A DNA stretch of 33,073 bases from a virus, in the IMG/VR virus record IMGVR_UViG_3300010375_000039, positions 1 through 33,073 of that record; one strand, written 5' to 3'. The stretch's first letter is position 1. Every line of letters begins with the position of its first letter. Below, piece by piece: positions 7,755-15,052 of the stretch. The translations under genes were made by a program, and so were the position numbers. Under the pieces are notes generated by a model. The model did not search any database. It saw nothing but the letters and a program-made list of their open reading frames with translations, and was not told where the DNA came from.

Positions 7755-10394
7755 TTAACGCCCTCGCTGTAGTCTTCTCAGTTTGCTTTTTGCCTGTGTC
7801 ATGGTCTGACGTGAAAACGCCTGGCTAATATCCTGAGCGTAAATGTTTACGTTCATGCCGCCGCCCGCCATCGCGCCGGCAAAGGCGAGAGAGTCAGAGT
7901 GCGACATAACAGAGTCGCCACTAGATCCGCTTTTGACGAGCTCTGGTCCGTGCTCGCCGCGCCAGTAATAAGTATCAGGCGGGACGTATCCGCCGCCCGC
8001 AAAGCCGCCGATCGCGCCCGCTGCCGCTGAGCCCGCGCCGCCCTCGCTGCCGCCGCCGCCAAACAAAGCGCCGATCGCGGAGATCCCAAAATGCGCGATC
8101 GTGGACCACAGACCGCCGCCGCCCTGGTCCTGGTCGCTGTTCTGACCGCCGCCTAGTAGTTTCTCGATCCGTTTTTCGAGCGCGTTGAGCGCGGCGCTTT
8201 TCAGCATTTCTAACATGCCGATCTCAAATTCTTTTATGCCCGCCTTGACGCCATGCCTAAAGCCTTCCTCGATCGCGCTGCCGATTGTAAACGTCAGGTC
8301 TGTGGCGATCTCCGTGATGCGCTCGCGCCGCAACGCTTCTTTTTCACGCTTCACGATCTCGTCAACCGTCGCCACGCGCGGCCGTCCTGTGGTTGCCGGT
8401 TCGCCGCCCACTGTCGAGCCGCCGCCAAGATCGATCCACGGCGGGCGCTCTTTGCCCTCTTTGGTAACAAAACGATCCCTGACCGTGTTTGCGACAACGC
8501 GCGCTCGCGTGACTGACAGGACCAGCTCTAATTCCTTCGCCCGCGCCATATTGCTTTCGATCCGTTGCCGCGTTGTTTCCTCGAGCGTGACCCCTTCCTC
8601 TTTCAACGTGTCGACTAATTGCTGATAGGCGTCGTCCCACTGGTCAGTCGAGGCAGTCAGCGAGTTTATAGAGCGGTCCTGGTCGCGTAGAAAATTGTCG
8701 ATCTGGTCCAAGATCCGGCCGCGTTCATCTAACACGCGGTTTCTGTTTTGCTCGTGCTCTGTGGCCTCAGCCGTCCGCTTGTTGGCGATCTCCTGTAGCG
8801 CAACCGCTTTGCCCTTTGGCAGTTTTTCGGCCGCGCGTTGCTCAGCGTCGAGCCCGGCGAGCACGGCAGCGTGCCGGCGATTCTCGATCGTCATGTATTG
8901 CGCGGCATACTCGTTGAAGTCTTTACGGCGCAACTCGAGTGATCGTTTGTTAGCGTCTTGCTCAGATTTCAGCCCGGCAATTGTGGCATCAAGCCTTAGC
9001 TTGGCAACTTGCTGCTCGATCTTCGCGGGATCTTCGCCCTTGCCCTTGCCGCCGCCCCCGCCGCCGCCGCGAGTGATGCCGAGGCGATCACTCTTTTTCT
9101 TTGTGCCGCCTGGTCCGGCGCCCACGCTGTACTCGCCCGCGCCGCCCGCGATCGCATATTCGCCAGTGTCGCCGCCGCGTACCTGAATCCCTAATTCCTG
9201 ATAGCCCGTGCCGCTTGTGATCTGTCCCTGATCGTCGACCGTAAAGACTTCGTGCGTCTTTAGGTTCATTACCTTGTTACCACCGATCGAGAGCATTCGC
9301 GGCTTTGTCTCGCCCTCAACCATGTCGCCAAAAAACGAGCCCTTGCCGAAAGTCTTGCGATAGCCCTCCATAACGATCGCTAAACCTTCGAGTATGTGTT
9401 TGACTTGCGCCGCCGCAAACTCAGCCGCCGCCACTAGATCGTCAGCCCACGTCTGCGCGTGTTGGCTGTTCTGGTCCATTGCATCGCTGACTTTATCGAG
9501 CGCCTCAGTAACGATCGGCATAAAGCGTTCACCGATCGAGCGCGTCACGCCGTCAAACCTTTGCTCTAAAATTTTCAGCTTGTCAGAAAACTCGTTTGCC
9601 GCCTTTGCGCTTTCAGTCGTGATCAGCGATCCCATTTTGCGAAACTTCTCGATCGCCCCGTCAATGTCGCCGTTCATTGAATGAATGATGCCTAAAACTT
9701 CTTTGCCGGCCTTGCCGAAAATCAGCATTGAAAGCGCCACTTGCTGATTCTCGTCTTTCACTGCCAGTAAAGCCTTGAACGTGTCGCGTAACGCCGTCTC
9801 GTTGTTTCCTAGATCAACGTGTAAGACCTTAAAGGCGGCAGACAGTCGCTTGTCGCCCTCGTTTGCCAGCTCAGCGTTTTTAGCAAAGATCCCCAGGCTC
9901 GCGCCGATCGATTGAAACTCAACGCCCGCAAGCTGACCCTCGTTTTTAAGTGTGGAAATTGTTTCCGCTGTGAAGTTTACTTTTTGCGAAAGATCATAAA
10001 TTTCGTCGCCAGCTTCGGCGGCGCGCTTAGTGAGTGCGAAGATCCCGCCCGCCGCGGCAATGCCCGCCGTTGCCACGATCCCGAAACCTAACCCGAGCCC
10101 TGACGTTGTAAGCCTCAGCTTATTGCCAACGTCAGCCATAGACGACATTTTGCCGATCGTGCTGTCTAGTGGTCCACCTAGCCCGCTGATTGAGGATTGC
10201 AAGCCGCCAAGTGACGGCCGCAACGTTTGCGTGATCTTCGTGCCGAGCCCGTGTGATGCTGTTTCGATCCGCTTAAAGTCGTCTGCCAGCGTGGCAACTT
10301 TTTTGCGAGACTCGCCATAGACGCGATCAAACTGCGAGGCGTCAAGCGTTAGCTTGGAAGTGAGACTGTAGAGCTCGAAGTTTTCACCCGCCAT
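7755..10394 (-). CDS. Tail tape measure protein
   Basis: This 879-aa protein is the tape measure: it sets tail length during assembly and is ejected ahead of the DNA. The N-terminus has the TSKLTLDASQFDRVYGESRK segment of tape-measure proteins. Residues about 99-122 (GLGLGFGIVATAGIAAAGGIFAL) form a hydrophobic, Gly/Ala-rich membrane-type segment. Long helical, Lys/Glu/Ala-rich stretches follow (about 260-320 and 460-640), and the C-terminus is Gly-rich (GGGMNVNIYAQDISQAF). A Gly-rich linker near residues 440-455 is encoded by a CCG-rich tract around 9050-9070. The ATG at 10392-10394 overlaps the stop of the frameshifted chaperone by 11 bases, the expected arrangement. By length it suggests a medium-length siphovirus tail. 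Confidence 0.93.
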   Translation of the reverse strand: MAGENFELYSLTSKLTLDASQFDRVYGESRKKVATLADDFKRIETASHGLGTKITQTLRPSLGGLQSSISGLGGPLDSTIGKMSSMADVGNKLRLTTSGLGLGFGIVATAGIAAAGGIFALTKRAAEAGDEIYDLSQKVNFTAETISTLKNEGQLAGVEFQSIGASLGIFAKNAELANEGDKRLSAAFKVLHVDLGNNETALRDTFKALLAVKDENQQVALSMLIFGKAGKEVLGIIHSMNGDIDGAIEKFRKMGSLITTESAKAANEFSDKLKILEQRFDGVTRSIGERFMPIVTEALDKVSDAMDQNSQHAQTWADDLVAAAEFAAAQVKHILEGLAIVMEGYRKTFGKGSFFGDMVEGETKPRMLSIGGNKVMNLKTHEVFTVDDQGQITSGTGYQELGIQVRGGDTGEYAIAGGAGEYSVGAGPGGTKKKSDRLGITRGGGGGGGKGKGEDPAKIEQQVAKLRLDATIAGLKSEQDANKRSLELRRKDFNEYAAQYMTIENRRHAAVLAGLDAEQRAAEKLPKGKAVALQEIANKRTAEATEHEQNRNRVLDERGRILDQIDNFLRDQDRSINSLTASTDQWDDAYQQLVDTLKEEGVTLEETTRQRIESNMARAKELELVLSVTRARVVANTVRDRFVTKEGKERPPWIDLGGGSTVGGEPATTGRPRVATVDEIVKREKEALRRERITEIATDLTFTIGSAIEEGFRHGVKAGIKEFEIGMLEMLKSAALNALEKRIEKLLGGGQNSDQDQGGGGLWSTIAHFGISAIGALFGGGGSEGGAGSAAAGAIGGFAGGGYVPPDTYYWRGEHGPELVKSGSSGDSVMSHSDSLAFAGAMAGGGMNVNIYAQDISQAFSRQTMTQAKSKLRRLQRGR

Positions 10395-11081
10395 GCGCGA
10401 ATCTCCGATCCTTTTCCCGCTGCGTGTTTACCAGCTTTTCCGCCCTCACGGTCAGGATCACGTTATTAAATGTCTCGCCGTCAGCTTGCGCCAACTTGAT
10501 CGCGTCCTGTACTGAGCAATTCATAAACTGCGCAACGCCCTGCGCTTGTTTCAACGGATAATAAAAATCAGGCAACTCGCCGGACTCGCCCTCTGATAAG
10601 AGAAACTCTACGAGCCCGCCGATGTAGGGTTTTTGTCCGTCCTCGAGTCGATCAAGTGTTGCGCGAACGCTGCGAGAAACGGGATAGGTACATCGATCAG
10701 CCCGGCCGCTGTCAGCGGGATCGTTTGCTGGTCCGCCCCGATCGCGTTCCATTCCACAACGGCGTCAACGAGCCATGCCGTGTTAGTCCGCTGTGCCGAT
10801 TCCTCGAGCGCGTCACACTGCGCAATGAGATCGTCCATACGCGGATCGTCCGGTTGCAGTAACGCGATCTCTTTTTGCAGACTGCCCCACTCGTCAATCT
10901 GCCTCATGCGCTCAGCTTGCTTTTCTTTCTGGTAACTGCGCGTTGCGGTCTTGAATTTATACCAGCGGCCTCTTAACGTTTGGCCCTCAAACGGAAACTC
11001 AAACGGGACGATCAGGTTTAAGAGATCGCCTATAGCAAAGGCGGCGCCGTTAGTCTGCGCCGGTTGCAGATTGTCAGACAT
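10384..11081 (-). CDS. Tail assembly chaperone, long -1 frameshift product (gpG-T type)
   Basis: The long form is read from the 11081 ATG to 10629 and then one base back, ending at TGA 10384-10386, for about 232 aa. The downstream frame is open for 123 codons and its meaningful part begins near the slip site (KPYIGGLVEFLLSEGESGEL then PDFYYPLKQAQGVAQFM). It has no convincing start of its own, because the segment before the slip reads as Arg-rich antiframe-like sequence. The shift is -1 (the start coordinates of the two frames differ by 329, which is 2 modulo 3). In lambda-type tails the long form recruits the tape measure while the short form is in excess. The T-like part overlaps the tape-measure start, as in other phages. 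Confidence 0.82.
10608..11081 (-). CDS. Tail assembly chaperone, short form (gpG type)
   Basis: This 157-aa protein is the unshifted chaperone product. It lies between the tail-tube genes and the tape measure, the standard place. The sequence is mostly helical (SYQKEKQAERMRQIDEWGSL, then QKEIALLQPDDPRMDDLIAQ). After the slip site it adds only PTSAGS before the stop at 10608. A GAGGGG ribosome binding site lies about 12 bases ahead of the ATG. The sequence itself is not a textbook match to one Pfam family, so the assignment rests on position plus the frameshift architecture. Confidence 0.82.
   Translation of the reverse strand: MSDNLQPAQTNGAAFAIGDLLNLIVPFEFPFEGQTLRGRWYKFKTATRSYQKEKQAERMRQIDEWGSLQKEIALLQPDDPRMDDLIAQCDALEESAQRTNTAWLVDAVVEWNAIGADQQTIPLTAAGLIDVPIPFLAAFAQHLIDSRTDKNPTSAGS
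10629..10635 (-). other. Predicted -1 ribosomal frameshift site C AAA AAC
   Basis: On the minus strand the bases read CAAAAAC, with the zero-frame codons AAA (10634-10632) and AAC (10631-10629). This fits the X XXY YYZ layout of a slippery heptamer with a C in the first position. The upstream frame ends 21 bases later, and the -1 frame continues to 10384. This is where chaperone frameshifting is expected. A strong stimulatory stem downstream is not obvious: only a weak CTAC/GTAG pairing is visible. Confidence 0.75.
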
Positions 11082-11112
11082 AAATTTTGTGGCCCCTCTC
11101 AGTTAATCAGGC

Positions 11113-11538
11113 TTACCAGGTTGTCCGCGATTGCGCGCCCGTCATTTTGAAAGTCGCGTTCATCGTGGCCGGCCCGCCCACGGCGTTGTCTAACTGGTAA
11201 CGCATTAGAAAGCACTCGCCTGTGTATTTCGGTTTGCCCGTAACGCTCGTGTCTGGTCCATACTCATACGTTTGGCTCACGCCGGACGTGAGCGCATAGA
11301 CCGCGGCGAGATGCGCCTCGAGTGTTGCGTGATAAAGAAACTCGATCGAAAACTCGTCGCCGCCCTTTAGTCCGAGCATAGAGCCGCGCGAGGCTGATCC
11401 GTCCGCTGTGGTTGTGTCGTAGGTTTCCTGAGAGACGCCTAACGATCCTTTAGGCGAGTATTGAGAAAGATCCTGCAACACGCCCGCGGCATCGTCAAAC
11501 TTGAAAACGTATTTGTGTCCTGCTACAGCTCCCTGCAT
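11113..11538 (-). CDS. Putative tail tube protein
   Basis: This 141-aa protein has features of the siphovirus tail-tube fold. These are a start HKYVFKFDDAAGVLQDLSQY (strand, turn, 'D.S.Y' as in many tube proteins), a GLKGGDEFSIEFLYHATLEA segment, and the C-terminal NAVGGPATMNATFKMTGAQ (the typical '..v....tf..tG.v'). A GGAGG site lies 11 bases ahead of the ATG at 11536-11538. It sits between a second, larger tube-like protein and the tail chaperone. It is probably the smaller of two tube-type subunits, and which of the two builds the main tube cannot be decided from sequence. Confidence 0.7.
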   Translation of the reverse strand: MQGAVAGHKYVFKFDDAAGVLQDLSQYSPKGSLGVSQETYDTTTADGSASRGSMLGLKGGDEFSIEFLYHATLEAHLAAVYALTSGVSQTYEYGPDTSVTGKPKYTGECFLMRYQLDNAVGGPATMNATFKMTGAQSRTTW

Positions 11539-11543
11539 AGTCG

Positions 11544-12278
11544 TTAAAACCTCCGTGCGAAAGATAAGTTATAGGTGACGCTTGTTGTGGTCCCGCCGAA
11601 AGTTTGGACCACGCGAAGAAAGCGATTTATGAGAGTGCCCGCGGCAATCTCGATCCGTTGTGTACTTGCGGCCACGCTCGCCGCAAAGGCTTGCAAGTCC
11701 GCCCACGTCGATCCGTTTGTGCTGTGTTGGATCTTGACTACCACAGACGGCGCCGCGCCCGCGATCGCCGTGACGTGCAAGTGAGCCACGCCGCCGTTGT
11801 TTGTGCTCACGAGGTTGTCAACGCTGGTGCCGTTGCCCGTGCCTGTCTCTGCCGTGAGATCGTGCAAAGACACGCCGCGCTCAACGGCCCACTGGCGAGA
11901 CTTTGCCGAGATCGAGCACTTGACTAGATCGCCCGTAACAGCGTCCAACTGATAGCGCGTGATGTCGGATAAGATCATGTATGCGGGCGAGCCCGCTGCG
12001 CGTGTGTTTGGAAAGCCTGTAAAGTTTAGAGACGTGGTAGGCAGCACGCCGAAAATATCATCAAGTGACGCGCCCGCGATTGAGTTTGATCGGAATAGCC
12101 CGGCCATTGTGAGCTCGCCCACTTTCAACGCCGGACTATAAGATCGATGATCTTCCGCAAGCGTTGTGCAATCGCTCATTTCCTGTGAGCCTTGCGGCGT
12201 CACTTTGGTTATGAACGGCGAAATGTCGTACTGGTCCACAAGCGCGCGTCCTCTGTGTGACGAAACAGCGTTATTCAT
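11544..12278 (-). CDS. Putative major tail tube protein with C-terminal beta-sandwich
   Basis: This 244-aa protein starts VSSHRGRALVDQYDISPFIT, a tube-like beginning, and has a G.L.MAGLF strand-rich core to about residue 140. Residues about 160-244 form a separate domain (GGVAHLHVTAIAGAAPSVVV, then KIQHSTNGSTWADLQAF and a final FLRVVQTF..TSVTYNLSFAR). This domain is recurrent at the C-terminus of phage tail-tube proteins, where it projects from the tail surface. The ATG overlaps the TGA of the 59-aa gene (ATGA, 12275-12278), so translation is coupled. The added domain may decorate the tail and aid adhesion, which is inferred. Confidence 0.75.
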   Translation of the reverse strand: MNNAVSSHRGRALVDQYDISPFITKVTPQGSQEMSDCTTLAEDHRSYSPALKVGELTMAGLFRSNSIAGASLDDIFGVLPTTSLNFTGFPNTRAAGSPAYMILSDITRYQLDAVTGDLVKCSISAKSRQWAVERGVSLHDLTAETGTGNGTSVDNLVSTNNGGVAHLHVTAIAGAAPSVVVKIQHSTNGSTWADLQAFAASVAASTQRIEIAAGTLINRFLRVVQTFGGTTTSVTYNLSFARRF

Positions 12279-12454
12279 TTTGCGGCCTCGCTTTCCTCAA
12301 CTGCGCGGATTAGTCCCGCGTCGAGTAGCTCTTTGATCTCGTCAGCGCCAACGCGCGCCGGGATCGGTTCGTTTGCCTCAACACGGATCGCCGGCTTGAA
12401 TTGCTCGAAGTCGATCCCCGTGTTTGCCACGTATTTTTCAACTCGTTTACTCAT
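12275..12454 (-). CDS. Small conserved-position protein, 59 aa, unknown
   Basis: This short gene is easy to miss. The ATG at 12452-12454 has a GAGGG site six bases ahead, the frame runs 59 codons, and the TGA overlaps the next ATG (ATGA). The product begins MSKRVEKYVANTGIDFEQFK and continues with an acidic helical tail (ADEIKELLDAGLIRAVEESE). I do not recognise a family. Its place between the tail terminator and tube genes, with ribosome binding site and coupled start, argues that it is expressed. It may be a small tail-assembly or tube-associated protein. Confidence 0.75.
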   Translation of the reverse strand: MSKRVEKYVANTGIDFEQFKPAIRVEANEPIPARVGADEIKELLDAGLIRAVEESEAAK

Positions 12455-12461
12455 AGTGCCC

Positions 12462-12908
12462 TCATGCGTTAGCGGTCCATATTTCGATCACGCATCCCTC
12501 ACTATAAACGTCCTCGCCGTTGGCCTGGTCCTGTGTCGTGTCGGACGTTAGCTCGCGCTCAGGACGGCAATAGATGAGCTCGTATCCGGTGATCTGAAAG
12601 TCTGCGTCAGTGAAAAGTGTTTGCACTCGCTTGCTCAACCGCGAGGCGATCGCCGGTCCTGACTCGCCGCCGTTGACGGGATCTTTCGCGTGCGCTCGAA
12701 ACTGAATAAAGTTTTTCTTGTACGCCTCGCCCACGGTCACATAAGACGGCAACCCCGTCAGCGGTTGAAAGACGATCCGCGGATACAGCGCGCCCTCTGG
12801 TGCTTTGATCCGGTGAAAGCCGCCCGTTGCGCCGTCAGCGGCATTAAGACCGCCGGCCGCTGTGTCGGCTGACATAAACGCCACGAGTGCGATCGCTAAT
12901 TCGTTCAT
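12462..12908 (-). CDS. Putative tail terminator / DUF3168-like protein
   Basis: This 148-aa protein begins NELAIALVAFMSADTAAGGL and contains LYPRIVFQPLTGLPSYVTVG, then an FIQFRAHAKD strand and a RLSKRVQTLFTDADFQITGY helix-strand pair. This alpha/beta pattern is the one seen in gpU/DUF3168 tail-terminator proteins, which cap the tail tube at the neck. The ATG overlaps the TGA of the gp10-like gene by four bases (12905-12908). The position between gp10-like and tube genes is canonical. The assignment is from pattern and context rather than clear motif identity. Confidence 0.75.
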   Translation of the reverse strand: MNELAIALVAFMSADTAAGGLNAADGATGGFHRIKAPEGALYPRIVFQPLTGLPSYVTVGEAYKKNFIQFRAHAKDPVNGGESGPAIASRLSKRVQTLFTDADFQITGYELIYCRPERELTSDTTQDQANGEDVYSEGCVIEIWTANA

Positions 12909-13204
12909 GCCTTAAAGAATCCGCCAAAACTATTTTTCATGCGCAACCATGCGGTGATCCAAAACGGCGTCACGCGCTTGTTGACGATCGCGCTGTAGTC
13001 TGCCTGAGACGCGCCCACAGCAACCGGACTCTGATCCGTTGCGCGAGTGACCACGCCGATCCCCTCGCGCAAGTGCCCTGACTCAACCGGCGCGCCGTCT
13101 CGAGCCGCGTCGACTAAAAACTCGTTGGCCCGGTTGAGCCCGCCCGTGAGTCTGCGCTGTATCTCGCGCCGGACCTGTATGCTGTTGTCTTTTAGCTCAG
13201 GCAT
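12905..13204 (-). CDS. HK97 gp10-like tail completion protein
   Basis: This 99-aa protein shows the gp10 pattern: a leading helix QVRREIQRRLTGGLNRANEF, then DAARDGAPVESGHLREGIGV (the family's 'a...aP..tG.LR.si'), and a later VGASQADYSAIVNKRVTPFW. In this family it joins the tail to the neck and head. It is short for the family but its core is intact. The ATG overlaps the stop of the Tat-like gene by eight bases, and its own stop overlaps the terminator gene. Confidence 0.85.
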   Translation of the reverse strand: MPELKDNSIQVRREIQRRLTGGLNRANEFLVDAARDGAPVESGHLREGIGVVTRATDQSPVAVGASQADYSAIVNKRVTPFWITAWLRMKNSFGGFFKA

Positions 13205-13493
13205 TCCCGCGTAATACTCCGGTCAACTCGCCGGCTTGATGGTAAACCCGCAAACTCGCCTCTGAGAGATCGCGCGTAGACGCCGCGAGCGCCTGAAACT
13301 CACACGTTAAAGCGCGCCGCCCGTATGCCTCGATCTCGTGCGCTCGCTGCGCTACTGCCGGACTCACTGAGCCAACGCCGTCGATTGCCCCGCCCGTCGC
13401 GCCCGGCGCCGCTGTAGCTTGCCTGGTCAGCGTTGCCAATAGTCCGCCCGCCATGAGTCCGGCGAGCGCCGTCATAAAGCCTCTGCGTTGCAT
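13197..13493 (-). CDS. Small protein with twin-arginine-like leader
   Basis: This 98-aa protein starts MQRRGFMTALAGLMAGGLLA and continues TLTRQATAAPGA. The first 30 residues are a twin-Arg pair followed by a Gly/Ala/Leu-rich hydrophobic segment and an A-x-A type cleavage site (ATAA). The RRGFM pattern is close to the Tat consensus (S/T-R-R-x-F-L-K). A GGGGGAT site stands about 10 bases ahead of the ATG at 13491-13493. The rest is Ala-rich and helical (EIEAYGRRALTCEFQALAAS) with one Cys. It is placed between the head-closure and gp10-like genes. I do not recognise the function. Export to the periplasm of a Gram-negative host would be a surprise for a structural operon, and the leader could instead act as a membrane anchor. 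Confidence 0.8.
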   Translation of the reverse strand: MQRRGFMTALAGLMAGGLLATLTRQATAAPGATGGAIDGVGSVSPAVAQRAHEIEAYGRRALTCEFQALAASTRDLSEASLRVYHQAGELTGVLRGNA

Positions 13494-13557
13494 AACTCAG
13501 ATCCCCCGTTAGATAGAGAACCGCGAGCGAGGAGCCACCCTAAACTCGCAGCTCCCC

Positions 13558-13587
13558 AAAAGACGCCCACGGATGCCGCGAGCGTCT
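13558..13587 (-). terminator. Rho-independent terminator after the head-closure gene
   Basis: On the minus strand a 12-base arm AGACGCTCGCGG, a CAT loop and a matching arm CCGTGGGCGTCT form a hairpin. It has ten Watson-Crick-type pairs and two G-U pairs, followed by a short T tract (TTT after the stem). It begins at the TAG of the preceding gene (13586-13588). It is the clearest terminator-like structure in the window and sits in the middle of the morphogenesis block, so read-through or attenuation is likely rather than full stop. Confidence 0.6.
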
Positions 13588-13975
13588 AAGTTTGTCTAAC
13601 CGCAACCGCGTCGAGCATAGAGCCCGTGGACGGCAAAGGCGCAACAACGCTCAACGTCTGTGCCTCAACTCCGCCATCCCGCGCGGCAATATCTAAGAAG
13701 CATTTAGAATCTAAAACCAGCGGCACAGTCTCTTGCCATGCGGGCATCCGCACTGTATAGGCCGTGCTCGCCTCTGTGGCGCCGGCGATCTCTTTTTCCT
13801 GTGCCGATGATGGTTTAATACGGATCGGAATATCGGACGCCAATATCTCGTCAGCGACCAGGTTGCCGCCGTCAGTCGCTTTCGTGCGGACGCGCCGGCG
13901 AATAGTCGCGCGGTCCTCATACATGGCCGCGGCCATTGTCTCGAAAGTCTGCCCGGTGAATATCTGTCGATCCAA
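13586..13975 (-). CDS. Putative head-tail adaptor / head closure protein
   Basis: This 129-aa protein is placed where the head-closure protein (SPP1 gp16-type) is expected. The body fits that small beta-barrel: YEDRATIRRRVRTKATDGGN, then LASDIPIRIKPSSAQEKEIA, and a C-terminal half that includes RMPAWQETVPLVLDSKCFLD. The start taken is TTG at 13973-13975, immediately after the TAA of the upstream gene and with a GAGGG site eight bases ahead. ATG codons inside the reading frame at residues 14 and 18 are alternatives, since conservation could begin at either. The 3' end runs straight into the hairpin terminator. Confidence 0.7.
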   Translation of the reverse strand: MDRQIFTGQTFETMAAAMYEDRATIRRRVRTKATDGGNLVADEILASDIPIRIKPSSAQEKEIAGATEASTAYTVRMPAWQETVPLVLDSKCFLDIAARDGGVEAQTLSVVAPLPSTGSMLDAVAVRQT

Positions 13976-15052
13976 TTAAAAAGCCCTCACGAAGCGCGCA
14001 GCGCGCTGGAACGGCTGAAAAGAGGCGGCATGGTTAATACATTGCTCGTGCAACTGGCTAAAACGTAGATCGCCGTCGTCTATCATCTGAGACGCCAATT
14101 GAGCCTTTATAAGCCAACAGGCGCGCGCCGCCCGGTTTATGTCATACGGGTTTGTCTCAACGCCCGTGATGCCCTCGTTGTAACGATCCGATCCAACGTT
14201 CTCCCATTCTATCATGCTGTCAGAATGACCGTCCGAAAAAGATTCAAACGGTTCTGACTGCCAGTCACTTTGACTGATCGCTGTTGCGCGAGACGTGCCC
14301 GCGTTGAGCGCGAGGTATGCGTAACCATTCCGCACGGGCGGCAAAACCTCAACGCCCGCCGGATAAAAAGTATTGGCTTGCCATGTGGCAGCAAGTAGCG
14401 CCCGGTCAACCTCGAGCTCGATCTGTGCCTGGCGAAGTTTTGGCGCTGCGTTTGGTTGCACTCGATCCATGACCAGGACGATCGCCACGGTGCGCTCGCT
14501 GTTCTCACTGAGATCAGATAAGACCTCGATCACGATGTTTGAATCGTTCGGAAACGTCAGGCGCTTGCCCGCTGTGGTTGCTTCGATCTGTGCGTGGTAA
14601 GTGCCCGGCGTGTCCGTGTCCGTGGCGGACCAGTCATAAGTCACGGCGCCCACGATCAGCGTGTGAGTGCCTGTGCCCGCGCTTGTGGTAGTGATCGGCG
14701 CGCCGCCTTTAGCCTCAGACAGCTTTATGGCAGTGCCGACAACTGAAACCACAAAGTATTTTTTGCTCGCGCTCAGACCGCCCGGCAATGCGCCTGTGGA
14801 CTTTAAGGTAACGTCCTGGTCCACTCTCACGTCCGCACTGCTAAGCGTGAGCGTCGCGCCGGATGCCGTGAAAGTCGGATCGGTTGCGATGGTTGCCGCG
14901 GCGTTGATCTTTGTCTCGCCCGTCAGCACGTTAAAGGCGCGAAACGTCGCCGTGTATCCCGATAGGTCCACTGGTCCTAGATTGTCACGCGCAATAATCA
15001 CCAGGGACGGCAATCGATCATTTTGCTTAACTGTAAAAATGTTATCGGCCAT
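13976..15052 (-). CDS. BppU-like N-terminal domain, CBM5/12-like and adaptor-like C-terminus
   Basis: This 358-aa protein is a likely composite. Residues 1-60 and about 135-185 form a BppU-type beta-sandwich (MADNIFTVKQNDRLPSLVII, VDLSGYTATFRAFN, then TPGTYHAQIE.....RLTFPND). A phage 'GLSASKKYFVVSVVGTAIKL' domain (about residues 75-130) is inserted between them. Residues about 220-285 resemble a CBM5/12-like domain (WQANTFYPAGVEVLPPVRNG, YLALNAGTS, then DGHSDSMIEWENVG). The C-terminal 60 residues (RAARACWLIKAQLASQMIDD then SQLHEQCINHAASF) look like the last helices of a head-tail connector. The ATG with GGGGAT overlaps the end of the repeat protein gene. Its function could be connector plus surface adhesin. 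Confidence 0.65.
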   Translation of the reverse strand: MADNIFTVKQNDRLPSLVIIARDNLGPVDLSGYTATFRAFNVLTGETKINAAATIATDPTFTASGATLTLSSADVRVDQDVTLKSTGALPGGLSASKKYFVVSVVGTAIKLSEAKGGAPITTTSAGTGTHTLIVGAVTYDWSATDTDTPGTYHAQIEATTAGKRLTFPNDSNIVIEVLSDLSENSERTVAIVLVMDRVQPNAAPKLRQAQIELEVDRALLAATWQANTFYPAGVEVLPPVRNGYAYLALNAGTSRATAISQSDWQSEPFESFSDGHSDSMIEWENVGSDRYNEGITGVETNPYDINRAARACWLIKAQLASQMIDDGDLRFSQLHEQCINHAASFQPFQRAARFVRAF

